Shown in pieces: positions 18,908-26,944 of a stretch of 64,000 bases of DNA (the stretch's first letter is position 1; each line of letters opens with the position of its first letter). The position numbers and the translations under genes were made by a program. A model generated the notes under the pieces. That model saw only the letters and a list, made by a program, of their open reading frames with translations. It made no database searches and was not told where the DNA came from. Source of the stretch: Planctomycetota bacterium (GTDB taxonomy: Bacteria; Planctomycetota; UBA1135; UBA2386); assembly GCA_020638695.1 (NCBI GenBank), contig JACKIB010000011.1, positions 62,001 to 126,000 of the forward strand, in the 5' to 3' direction.

Positions 18908-19732
18908 CTACTTCGCCGGTTTCGCCGGTTTGGTCGACTTGGTCACCGTGGTCCGACGGGCCGTGTGCCTGCGCGTCTCCTTGTCTCCTGCCACGGGCGC
19001 AGCTCCCGCGGCCACGACGTCGTCGAACGGCAGCAGCTTGAGCAACGCCACTCGGTCGCCACCGAGGTGAACCGCCCACGCATCGCCGGGCCGCACCTCG
19101 AGCACATGCGTGACGCCCGGTAGGTGCTTGTTGCGCACCGAGGGAGGCGTGCCCGGCTGATACACCAGCAGGATCACTTCGTCGCGCGCGGTCACCGCCG
19201 GCACCAAGCGGGTACCCGCTTTGGCGTCGCCTTCCAGGGTGTGGGAAGTGAACGAGCGAACAGCGAACGGCTCCTGGACCTTTACCCGCACCGGGCCGGT
19301 GACCTTGGCGGCGAACGCGCGTGCTTCCACCTTGTCGCGCATCCGCACCGGATGCTTGCGCACCTCGTGGTTGGCGAATGTCGTCGGCTTGCCCTGCAGC
19401 AGGGTGAGCTGGAAGCGGACACGGCACAGGCTGCGGCGCAGGAACTCGTTCACCGCCGGAGTGATCCAGGTGTGCTGCGACTTGATCCCGCGGACCAGCA
19501 ACAATCCGTGATCCTGGTTCTCCGTGAACTCGGGGAGATCGTGGTTGCCGCGCCGTTCCGAACGAACTTGCGCGATCCCGGCCAGAAGCCACACATCACG
19601 GTCCTGCCGGCCCAAGTTGTGGACGAACGTGTACTTCTTGCCCAGCGCGGTGTGGCCTTGGAGGTCGGACTGGCCGGCGCAAGGATGCGTGGCGAACAGC
19701 ACCGCCAGTGCGGTCAGGACGTGGTATCGCAT
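18908..19732 (-). CDS. secreted protein of unknown function
   Basis: 274 residues from the ATG at 19732, chosen because it opens directly into a signal peptide (MRYHVLTALAVLFATHPCAGQ); a Met 11 codons upstream would bury it. The mature part is mostly beta-like and basic, with two cysteines at most. It ends in a Lys/Thr/Pro/Ala-rich tail (TKSTKPAKPAK) like the linker of the ChaN-like protein upstream on the same strand. No domain is recognised. Miniature element C copy 2 lies about 40 bases upstream of the start, so its promoter may be inside or disrupted by that element. Confidence 0.6.
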   Translation of the reverse strand: MRYHVLTALAVLFATHPCAGQSDLQGHTALGKKYTFVHNLGRQDRDVWLLAGIAQVRSERRGNHDLPEFTENQDHGLLLVRGIKSQHTWITPAVNEFLRRSLCRVRFQLTLLQGKPTTFANHEVRKHPVRMRDKVEARAFAAKVTGPVRVKVQEPFAVRSFTSHTLEGDAKAGTRLVPAVTARDEVILLVYQPGTPPSVRNKHLPGVTHVLEVRPGDAWAVHLGGDRVALLKLLPFDDVVAAGAAPVAGDKETRRHTARRTTVTKSTKPAKPAK

Positions 19733-19772
19733 CAGGTTCGTGAGCTCCTGGTGGGATATCGACACCCCGGGG

Positions 19773-19959
19773 GGCCCAGCCCGAACTATTCGTCACCGAG
19801 CTGCTGCGATCGGACGAGGTCGCTGCTGGCTTCGTCGAACGTCAGCACTTGCTCCTCGACGAGGGTGCACCCCACTTCCGGGCAGACCCTGTCGTTGTCC
19901 TCGTCAGCGACAACCTTGCACGATCTCGCGACACTGCTCACGAAGCATCCGGGCTGGCC
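19773..19959 (-). mobile_element. miniature element C, copy 2
   Basis: About 187 bp, related in reverse complement to 15179-15363. Its ends are imperfect inverted repeats: GGCCCAGCCCGAACTATTCG at the left and CGAAGCATCCGGGCTGGCC at the right. Blocks such as GTCGCGAGATCGTGCAAGG and CTGACGTTCGACGAAGCC are unchanged between the copies. It fills most of the 354-base gap between the secreted unknown and the ChaN-like gene; in the rest (19960-20086) I see nothing. Confidence 0.55.
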
Positions 19960-20086
19960 GAACGAATCAGGTCCGGCCGCAACCCCGGCACGGGTCTGCA
20001 ACCGACGCCATCGGACGTTCCACGTCGCGCGATTCGCTGGTCGCCGTCGGCCTCGTCGCATCCGGCGACCCGATGGCAACGCGCAG

Positions 20087-21334
20087 TCAGCGGTGGCTTT
20101 CGCCCACCACTACGGGCACCTTGAGACGCTTGCCCTCGCGTTCGAACTCCACCTCGATCGACTGGCCGATCTTCAGCCCACCCAACACATCGGAGTAGCG
20201 TCGCACGTCGTCGATTTCCTGACCGGCGAGCTTCCGGATCACATCCCCACGCTTGATGCCGGCCTTGTCGGCGGCACTGCCCTCGACAACCAACTCCACC
20301 TCGACGCCCACCGCGTCGCTCTCGTAGGCAGGCTTGAAGCCGAGCCCTGGCCGTGCACCCGATGGCGGCTGCTCGGCGGTTGGCGGCGCCTTGGCAGTCG
20401 GCTTGGCAGTCGACTTGGCAGTCGACTTGCCCGGCACCGACGGGTGCTTGGCGGTCGACTTGGTCGGACCCGCGGGGTGCTTGGCTCCAGGCTTCGTCTC
20501 GGACTTCGACTTGGGGACCAACAGCTCGAAATCGCCGCTGGCTCCGCGCGAGTAGAAATACAGATCGTCACTGGTCGTGATCACACGCACTTGCAGCCCG
20601 GGCATGCGTCGCAGGACGCGCGCCACGGTGCCGCGACGCTTGGCGGAGTGCAGTGCCCCACACATGTGCAGCACCACCGGGTGCCGACCCTTGGCGTGGG
20701 CCGCCGCGAGGTAGTCGGTGATGGTCTCCGCCATGGTGTCGTCCCGGACGCACTGCGCCTCGTAGAACCGCTCCATCCAAGGCTTGATCTGCACGTCGGC
20801 GAAGTGGTTGGCATCGGTCATGCGCACGACGAAGTCTTCGAAGTACTCGTCGCGCGGTGCGCTGATCTCCCGCGCGACGAACTTGGCTCCCGCGACGGAT
20901 GCGACACCGCCACCTCGCGACACCTTGCGTACCAGCTCCAGCGGTGCATTCGCGGCCAGCACCGGAATGTGGTTCGCCGCGGCGTAGCGCACCACGTCGC
21001 GGTAGGACTCCCAGTTCTTCCACGCCCGGGCCTTGGTGCGGAACGACGGCTCGTCGATCTCGCTGGCCAAGAACTTGTCGACCAAGTCTTGCACGTCGCG
21101 CTCGAACATCTCCATCGACACGACGACGTCCTTGCGCTGCGCGTGGAGCGCCTTCAACAACGCGAGCTGCTGGGCGTGGCACGCGGCGTTGTCGTGCAGT
21201 TCACCGAAGAACACCACATCCTTGGTGACACAGTCGCCGATCACCGGGTCGACCCGGAACGAGGACGGTGCGGCACACGAGGACAGGCCCGCGAGGGCAG
21301 AGAGCAGGACGGCGGGGGTTCGGGTGAGGCTCAT
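20087..21334 (-). CDS. ChaN-like lipoprotein with C-terminal PDZ domain
   Basis: 415 residues from the ATG at 21334, which begins a lipoprotein signal peptide (LLSALAGLSSC). Residues about 35-275 match the ChaN/DUF399 (Tiki/EreA-like) fold: VVFFGELHDN near the start, SMEMFERD, and the HPVVLHMCGALHSAK segment near the end. ChaN of Campylobacter binds haem at the outer membrane. A low-complexity Lys/Pro/Thr/Ala linker follows (12-bp repeats at about 20390-20470). The last 100 residues are a PDZ domain (GLGFKPAYES, AADKAGIKRGDVIRKL, VGGL-type end). ChaN joined to PDZ suggests a protein-bound membrane role; iron or haem handling is inferred only from the family. Confidence 0.85.
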   Translation of the reverse strand: MSLTRTPAVLLSALAGLSSCAAPSSFRVDPVIGDCVTKDVVFFGELHDNAACHAQQLALLKALHAQRKDVVVSMEMFERDVQDLVDKFLASEIDEPSFRTKARAWKNWESYRDVVRYAAANHIPVLAANAPLELVRKVSRGGGVASVAGAKFVAREISAPRDEYFEDFVVRMTDANHFADVQIKPWMERFYEAQCVRDDTMAETITDYLAAAHAKGRHPVVLHMCGALHSAKRRGTVARVLRRMPGLQVRVITTSDDLYFYSRGASGDFELLVPKSKSETKPGAKHPAGPTKSTAKHPSVPGKSTAKSTAKPTAKAPPTAEQPPSGARPGLGFKPAYESDAVGVEVELVVEGSAADKAGIKRGDVIRKLAGQEIDDVRRYSDVLGGLKIGQSIEVEFEREGKRLKVPVVVGESHR

Positions 21335-21666
21335 GGGACTCGATGGCTCGGAGCGCTTGATTCTGCCGGGAGCAGCGAGCCGCCAGGGCCGCGAAATGGG
21401 GTCGGGACGAAGATTCTGGCCGCCCCGCAGCGGTCGCACGAAGGCACCCGGCGCCACGAGGCGGCCCCTCGCGGCGCGCACCGTGGCAGTGGCGGCGCGA
21501 GATGTGGGCAGTTGCGTCGCGCCCAGCACCCCCGGGTCGGATCCGTCCGTTATCGAGCCGGTCCGCACAGATCGACCTTGAGTAATGGCGCCCGTGGCGT
21601 TGAATGACCTTCTTTGGGATCCACACCTGGTCGTCCTCGCCCCGCGCTGACGCAGCACTGCCCCAG
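21335..21666. other. divergent intergenic region between chaN-like gene and xthA
   Basis: 332 bases with start codons facing away on both sides, so promoters for both genes should be here. TTGAGT at about 21578 followed 17 bases later by TGAATG is the only loose sigma-70-like pair on the plus strand, and it is weak. No gene is recognised. Confidence 0.4.
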
Positions 21667-22443
21667 ATGAAGATCGTCACCTGGAACGTCAATTCCATCC
21701 GCGCCCGCCTGCCACGCTTGCTGCCGTGGCTCGAGGAGAACGAGCCCGAGATCGTCTGTCTGCAGGAGACCAAGGTCGTCGACGACTTGTTCCCGCAGGA
21801 GGAGCTCGAGGACGCGGGCTACAACGTCGAGAAGTTCGGTCAGAAGACCTACAACGGGGTCGCGATCCTGTCGCAGTACCCGATCGAGAACGTGGTCAAG
21901 GGGCTGCCCGACGACGAGCCGTCCGGGGACGAGCGCGAGGCGCGGGTGCTGGGCTGCCAGATCGAGAAGTTCCAGATACTCAACGTCTACGTGCCCAACG
22001 GGCACGACATAGAGTCGGACAAGTACTTGTTCAAACTGCAGTGGCTCAAGCGGCTCGTACGGATGCTGACCGAGGGGTACTCCGTGAAGGACCGGCTGAT
22101 CGTGTGCGGCGACTTCAACGTCACGTTCGACGATCGCGACGTCTACGACCCCGAGGAGTGGCGGGACAAGATTCACTGCAGCAAGCCGGAACGGCGCGCA
22201 ATGCAGAACTTGATCGACCTCGGCCTGAAGGACGCGCTGCGCAAGTTCCACACCGATCGCGACATCTACACCTGGTGGGACTTCCGCACCCGCGGCTTCC
22301 AGCGCAACGCCGGGCTACGCATCGACCACATGCTGATGTCGGCCCCGGCGTTGAAGGCGTGCAAGAGCGTGGAAGTGGACATGACCGCGCGCGACGGACA
22401 GGGCCCGAGCGACCACGCTCCCGTGATCGCGACCTTCCGCTGA
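21667..22443 (+). CDS. xthA: exodeoxyribonuclease III
   Basis: 258 residues, the normal length for ExoIII, from the ATG at 21667. It opens with MKIVTWNVNSIRARL and has Glu34 in LQETK, NVYVPNG, the GDFNV metal/nucleophile loop, and the terminal SDHAPV motif with the catalytic His. These are the hallmarks of the ExoIII/APE endonuclease-exonuclease-phosphatase fold. It removes 3' blocking groups and cuts at abasic sites in base-excision repair, in the cytoplasm. The isocitrate dehydrogenase gene starts 26 bases downstream, so the two may be co-transcribed. An in-frame start further upstream (21604) has no homology support. Confidence 0.95.
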   Translation: MKIVTWNVNSIRARLPRLLPWLEENEPEIVCLQETKVVDDLFPQEELEDAGYNVEKFGQKTYNGVAILSQYPIENVVKGLPDDEPSGDEREARVLGCQIEKFQILNVYVPNGHDIESDKYLFKLQWLKRLVRMLTEGYSVKDRLIVCGDFNVTFDDRDVYDPEEWRDKIHCSKPERRAMQNLIDLGLKDALRKFHTDRDIYTWWDFRTRGFQRNAGLRIDHMLMSAPALKACKSVEVDMTARDGQGPSDHAPVIATFR

Positions 22444-22468
22444 ACGACCCACTGGCTGATCCGAACCC

Positions 22469-23476
22469 ATGAGCACATCCATCGCGCTGATCCCCGGTGA
22501 CGGAATCGGGCCCGAGGTTTCCGAGGCCGCGCGTCGCGTCATCGACGCGACCGGACTGAGCGTCGACTGGCACATGGCGGATGCCGGTGGGGATGTGATC
22601 CACCGCTACGGCACGCCGCTGCCCGAGGAGACGCTCGAGACCATCGTGCGGTGTGGCGTGGCCCTGAAAGGCCCGATCACGACCCCGATCGGCTCCGGGT
22701 TCCGCTCGGTCAACGTGAACTTCCGCAAGCGCCTCGACCTGTACGCCAACTTCCGCCCGGCGCGCAGTTACCCGGGTGTTCCGTCGCGTTACGCGGACGT
22801 CGACCTGATCGTGGTGCGCGAGAACACCGAGGGACTCTACAGCGGGCTCGAGCACGTGGTGGTTCCCGGGGTGGTCGAGAGCCTGCGCGTGATCACGGAG
22901 CGGTCATCCGAGCGCATCGTCCGCTACGCGTTCGAGATCGCGCGGCAGCACGGACGCAAGAAGGTGACCTCGGTCCACAAGGCAAACATCCTGAAGCTCA
23001 GCGACGGGCTGTTCCTGGAGGTCGCCCGCCGCGTGGCGCGCGGCTACGACGACATCGTCTACGAGGAGGCGATCGTCGACGCCACCGCGATGCGGTTGGT
23101 GCTCGACCCGTCGCAGTTCGACGTGCTGGTGATGGAGAATCTGTTCGGCGACATCGTCTCGGACCTGACCAGCGGACTGGTCGGCGGACTCGGCATGGCG
23201 CCGTCCGGGAACATCGGCGAGAAGTTCGCGGTGTTCGAAGCCGTGCACGGATCGGCACCGGACATCGCCGGCAAGGGGGTCGCCAACCCCACGGCCCTCA
23301 TCCTGTCCGGCGCGCTGATGCTGCGCCACCTCGACGAAGGTGCCCGCGCGGATCGCGTGGAGGCAGCGGTACGCGAGGTTCTGGGCAAGGGCGCCTGCGT
23401 CACGCGCGATCTCGGGGGCACGGCGAGCACCAAGGAATACACCGACGCGGTGATCGAGGCGCTGGGACGAAGCTGA
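22469..23476 (+). CDS. NAD-dependent isocitrate dehydrogenase (IDH3/Thermus-type)
   Basis: 335 residues. The opening IALIPGDGIGPEV and the substrate segment FRSVNVNFRKRLDLYANFRP are of the isocitrate rather than isopropylmalate type: the Ser/Asn pair is present, and the isopropylmalate-specific loop is not. The Lys and Asp metal/catalytic residues sit in VHKANILK and in MENLFGDIVSDL. GSAPDIAGKGVANP is the cofactor loop. It converts isocitrate to 2-oxoglutarate in the TCA cycle; this short monomer type is usually NAD-linked. Homoisocitrate or tartrate dehydrogenase cannot be fully excluded. It follows xthA by 26 bases. Confidence 0.88.
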   Translation: MSTSIALIPGDGIGPEVSEAARRVIDATGLSVDWHMADAGGDVIHRYGTPLPEETLETIVRCGVALKGPITTPIGSGFRSVNVNFRKRLDLYANFRPARSYPGVPSRYADVDLIVVRENTEGLYSGLEHVVVPGVVESLRVITERSSERIVRYAFEIARQHGRKKVTSVHKANILKLSDGLFLEVARRVARGYDDIVYEEAIVDATAMRLVLDPSQFDVLVMENLFGDIVSDLTSGLVGGLGMAPSGNIGEKFAVFEAVHGSAPDIAGKGVANPTALILSGALMLRHLDEGARADRVEAAVREVLGKGACVTRDLGGTASTKEYTDAVIEALGRS

Positions 23477-23502
23477 GCGCGAGGCGGCGCAGACCGCCCC
23501 TC

Positions 23503-23520
23503 AGTCCCTGATCGGGGACT
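23503..23520. terminator. possible bidirectional terminator hairpin
   Basis: AGTCCC and GGGACT flank a 6-base loop between the ends of two convergent genes. It has no T-run on either side, so termination is only suggested by position. Confidence 0.3.
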
Positions 23521-23544
23521 CGTCGAGCCCCGGAATCCGCGACC

Positions 23545-23877
23545 CTACTCGACCGAGTTGCCGGTCGCCGGTCGCGGTGAAGCGGGCAACCGCACCTGTG
23601 GCCGCCCCTTTCGTTGGAGACGCAGCCGAACGAACAAGCGCGCCACTGCGAGCAGCGCGATCCCGGCCAGCAGGATCACCCAAGCGCTGGGGTGGATCGA
23701 GCGCGCGAGGGCGGGTGACTCGGGCGACGCCGCCACGACGGCGGCGGCGGCGCGCAGCAGAGGGTTTCCACGGCCCCTTTGGGGGGTCAGGATGCGGATC
23801 ACGGGTGCGGGGGGTCGAGGTGCGGTTCGGGAGAATTCCTGAGCAATCGGTGTACCCGCTCCCGCAACAGGATCCAC
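23545..23877 (-). CDS. small single-pass membrane protein, hypothetical
   Basis: 110 residues from a GTG at 23877 preceded by GAGG at a good ribosome-binding distance. Positions about 64-85 form one hydrophobic helix (SAWVILLAGIALLAVARLFV) followed by a basic stretch (RLRLQRKGR), as in a type-I tail anchor. The upstream 60 bases are much richer in A+T than the surroundings, as expected for a promoter. No family is recognised, and the N-terminal half is Pro/Arg-rich and unremarkable, so it may not be a gene. Confidence 0.4.
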   Translation of the reverse strand: MDPVAGAGTPIAQEFSRTAPRPPAPVIRILTPQRGRGNPLLRAAAAVVAASPESPALARSIHPSAWVILLAGIALLAVARLFVRLRLQRKGRPQVRLPASPRPATGNSVE

Positions 23878-23975
23878 TGATCCTCAAATCTTCATTTTCC
23901 AACAAGTTACGGCAAATCCGTTGAGCCGAATGATCGGTGGAATTCTGGGGAGAGCGACGCCCGGCCGGCTGGTTG

Positions 23976-23989
23976 TCGGCAAACCGACG
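23976..23989 (-). terminator. hairpin just after the carboxypeptidase-regulatory lipoprotein gene
   Basis: GTCGG and CCGAC around a CAAA loop, about 5 bases beyond the stop codon on the minus strand. It has no T-run. It may end the sigma-kinase-lipoprotein operon. Confidence 0.3.
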
Positions 23990-23993
23990 GCCG

Positions 23994-26897
23994 TCAGCGT
24001 CGCCCGCGGCGCTCGCCCGGGCGGGCGTAGAGGTCGACGGTGAAGATCCGTCGCCCTGCGGTTTCGTCGATCACCTTCTCCACGACCTCGGAGCCACGGC
24101 CCCGCAACCTCACCGAATAGGTGTCCTTGCCCAGGTTGTGGAACCACGCGTCGCCGCGCTCATCCGTCTTCGCCACCCCGATGCGCACGACCCCGCGGTA
24201 CAGGTCGACGACCCGGAATCGGGCAACGTCGCGGGACCCCGCCGGTCCGGACTCGTGCTGCATCACGCGAACCTTGATGGTCGCGCCTTCCTGCATCCGG
24301 ATGGTGATCGGGTCCTTGCGGAACAGATCCGCCAGCACGTCGAGCACCCGGCACTGGGTGGCGAAGCCGCGGCTGGCCACGAAGATCCGGTCGTTGCCCT
24401 TTCCCACTCCACGCACCTCGAACTGACCCTTGGCGTCGGTGTGGTAGCACATCGAGTCCATCGTCAGGTCGGACTCGCGCCCCACCACCACCTTGGCCCC
24501 GCCGATCGGGCGCCCGAGCGGATCGAGGACCACGCCCCGGACCCGGCCACCCCGAGGCAACTTCAAGGTCTTCAAGTCCTCGGTCTCGCCGTCCACGAGA
24601 CGAATCTCCTCGGTGTAGGGCTGAAAGCCCTTCGCATGGACGGACAGCACGTAGAGACCGGACGGCAGACGCTCCAGCTCGAACCCCTTGGCCACGCCCT
24701 CGAGGCGCCGCTCGACTCGGGTCCGCTCGTGGAAGTCCATCAACAGGCGCCGGCGGCGATGCTCGCGGGTGAAGGTGTCGATCGAGGTCAGGGCGCCAAA
24801 CGCCTGCGCCCACGCCTTGGCGTCCTCGGTCTGACTGTCCGGCGGGTCGAGCCGCACGATGAGGTTGCCGATCGGCAGCTCGCGCGGCAACCCGAGCACC
24901 CTCGCAACCCGCAGTGCCGCGCGCGGCGCTTGACGGAGCCGCACCCGCACCTGGGCCTGATTCGGGGCGACACGCACACGCCGCGCCACCGGATCAGCGC
25001 GGCTGAGTCGAACCCGCAGCATCGACGGGCCCTGCGGCAGATCGAGTACGAAGCGCCCCGCGCGGTCGGTCGACGCGCTTCCGGCCGGCCCCTCCACCAA
25101 GACCCCGGCCAGCGGCGACTCTTCGGCGTCGACCACCACGCCCGCCACTCGACGGCCGGCCGGCAGGTCGATGCGCACCAGGGAGCACTTGGCCCCCGAA
25201 GCCACCGTTACGGTCTCGCGCGAGTGCTGCACCGGCAACGTCGAGTACTTGACCTTCACCACGTGCTGGCCGGGCGGCAGGCCGCTCAAGACGTACTGAC
25301 CCTCACGGTTGGTCGTGGTGCAGGCCACCATGTTCGGGCCGCGCTCGACGAACACCAGCGCCCCCGGAATCGGCTTGCCGGCGCAAGTCACCAGACCTTC
25401 GATCCGACCCGGCCGCTCGAGCCGGAGGTCGTTGCGGGTGTGCCTGGCGGTCAGGTCGGCGACGGCCTGCTGCTGGGCAAACGACGGCTTGCGAAACTCG
25501 ATGGCAACCTTGTCGCGCTGAAGACCCTGGATGCGGTACTGCCCGGCGCGGTCGGTCACCGCGAGCACCTGGCGCCGCGCCATCCAACCGCCGTCGGCCG
25601 GCCCCACCCCGGTGGCGATCTCCACCCCGGGCAGCGGCCGTCCATCGGGACCGGTCACGGTGCCCTCCACCAGCGACGCGGGCTCGACCTGTAGCTCCAA
25701 CCCCACTCCCGGGGCCTGCCACAGCCACCTCGAGCGACTGCGTGCGAAGCAGTAACCTCCCTGCCGCAGCGCAAGGACGGCCACGCCCTGCGAGTAGGTG
25801 TCGGGGAACGCGAACGAACCATCCGCCTTCACCCGCGCCACACCGCGCTCGCCGAATGCCGACTCCAAGGTCAGCTCGATCTCTCGCCCCTTCCCCAGGC
25901 CGACCAGCGTCCCATCGATACGTGTCCGGGCGCCGAGCTCGATGTCGAACCCGGCGCGCGACCGCTGTAGGTTCAGCCGGCGCGCGACCGACGAGTGACG
26001 CGGGTGGTCGACCTCGATGCGGTACGCACCCTCGCCGAGCCCACGGATCAGGAACTCGCCCTTCGCGTCGGTTTGCCCCACCGATGGCACGAACAACAAA
26101 CCGTTCGGCTGCCACGGGTAGACCCGCACCCAGCTGTCCGCAACCGGCAGGCCTGACTCGTCCACCACCTTGCCCGACAGGCCGAGACTGCTGCGATTCT
26201 CGAACTCGAGCGTGACCTCTTCGGCGAAGTTGACCCGAGCGAGCGTCGCCGGCGGGTAGTCCGGGTGCCGCGCGGTGACGCGCAGATTGTCGGCCGGCAC
26301 GCCATCGAAGGTGAATGCGCCGTTGCTGTCCGTCAGCTGCTCCCGCGCCATCGTGCGACTGCCGATTCCTGGCTCGAGGTAAACTGTGCACTGGGCGAGC
26401 GGGCGCCCGCCGGGGAGGAACACCCGGCCCCGCACGCGGGTACCCTGGACCAGTCGCACCGTCAGCGTCTCGATCACCGGGTCGACGAGCGCGTGTGCCA
26501 GCGCACAGCCCGGCGCCGCGACTTCGAGCTCCAAGTCGTGCGACCGCGAGATGCCGAACTTGAAGCTGCCGTCCTTCCCGCTGCGCACCGCATCCAAGCG
26601 GTGTCGATCCGGACGAGGCCAGGCGCGGGTGCGACGGAACAGATTCACTCGGGCGCCGAGCAGCGGATCGCCGTTCGGGTCGAGCACGATCCCGACCACC
26701 GGCTCGTGCACCTCCGGCACCGCGATCTGGCTCAGGGGCGACACCTGGCCCGCCTCGTCCGCGAGCTGCCCATCCACCGGGATGTTCGATACGGTGGGGC
26801 CGGATGCCGACTGGGGGGCGGTCTCGCCGCAACCCCACAGCAGGGTGGCGACCATCAGCAATCCGATACCGGCTCGCACGGGGGGATTGGTGGCCAT
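23994..26897 (-). CDS. lipoprotein of repeated carboxypeptidase-regulatory-like beta domains
   Basis: 967 residues from the ATG at 26897, which starts a lipoprotein signal peptide (GIGLLMVATLLWGC). The mature protein is a chain of about eight to nine beta-sandwich modules of the CarboxypepD_reg type. Each has a variant of V-x-G-x-V-x-D/G-x-x-G-x-P-x-x-G-A/V near its start, for example VVGIVLDPNGDPLLGARV, VEGTVTGPDGRPLPGVEI and VRGVVLDPLGRPIGGAKV. Such modules act as adhesion or carbohydrate-binding scaffolds on the cell surface. No catalytic domain is seen. It is 47 bases downstream of the Ser/Thr kinase gene in the sigma-kinase operon, so it may be the surface output or the sensed partner of that pathway. 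Confidence 0.8.
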   Translation of the reverse strand: MATNPPVRAGIGLLMVATLLWGCGETAPQSASGPTVSNIPVDGQLADEAGQVSPLSQIAVPEVHEPVVGIVLDPNGDPLLGARVNLFRRTRAWPRPDRHRLDAVRSGKDGSFKFGISRSHDLELEVAAPGCALAHALVDPVIETLTVRLVQGTRVRGRVFLPGGRPLAQCTVYLEPGIGSRTMAREQLTDSNGAFTFDGVPADNLRVTARHPDYPPATLARVNFAEEVTLEFENRSSLGLSGKVVDESGLPVADSWVRVYPWQPNGLLFVPSVGQTDAKGEFLIRGLGEGAYRIEVDHPRHSSVARRLNLQRSRAGFDIELGARTRIDGTLVGLGKGREIELTLESAFGERGVARVKADGSFAFPDTYSQGVAVLALRQGGYCFARSRSRWLWQAPGVGLELQVEPASLVEGTVTGPDGRPLPGVEIATGVGPADGGWMARRQVLAVTDRAGQYRIQGLQRDKVAIEFRKPSFAQQQAVADLTARHTRNDLRLERPGRIEGLVTCAGKPIPGALVFVERGPNMVACTTTNREGQYVLSGLPPGQHVVKVKYSTLPVQHSRETVTVASGAKCSLVRIDLPAGRRVAGVVVDAEESPLAGVLVEGPAGSASTDRAGRFVLDLPQGPSMLRVRLSRADPVARRVRVAPNQAQVRVRLRQAPRAALRVARVLGLPRELPIGNLIVRLDPPDSQTEDAKAWAQAFGALTSIDTFTREHRRRRLLMDFHERTRVERRLEGVAKGFELERLPSGLYVLSVHAKGFQPYTEEIRLVDGETEDLKTLKLPRGGRVRGVVLDPLGRPIGGAKVVVGRESDLTMDSMCYHTDAKGQFEVRGVGKGNDRIFVASRGFATQCRVLDVLADLFRKDPITIRMQEGATIKVRVMQHESGPAGSRDVARFRVVDLYRGVVRIGVAKTDERGDAWFHNLGKDTYSVRLRGRGSEVVEKVIDETAGRRIFTVDLYARPGERRGRR

Positions 26898-26944
26898 TGA
26901 ACCCGGCGCGACTTTCTCGTTCCAGCAAGGAGACTCAGCGCCAC

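Noticed and set aside
19786..20079. 97-codon minus-strand ORF
   Set aside because: It begins with TTG, has an Arg-rich first half, and its conserved-looking half is miniature element C, which is open on both strands.
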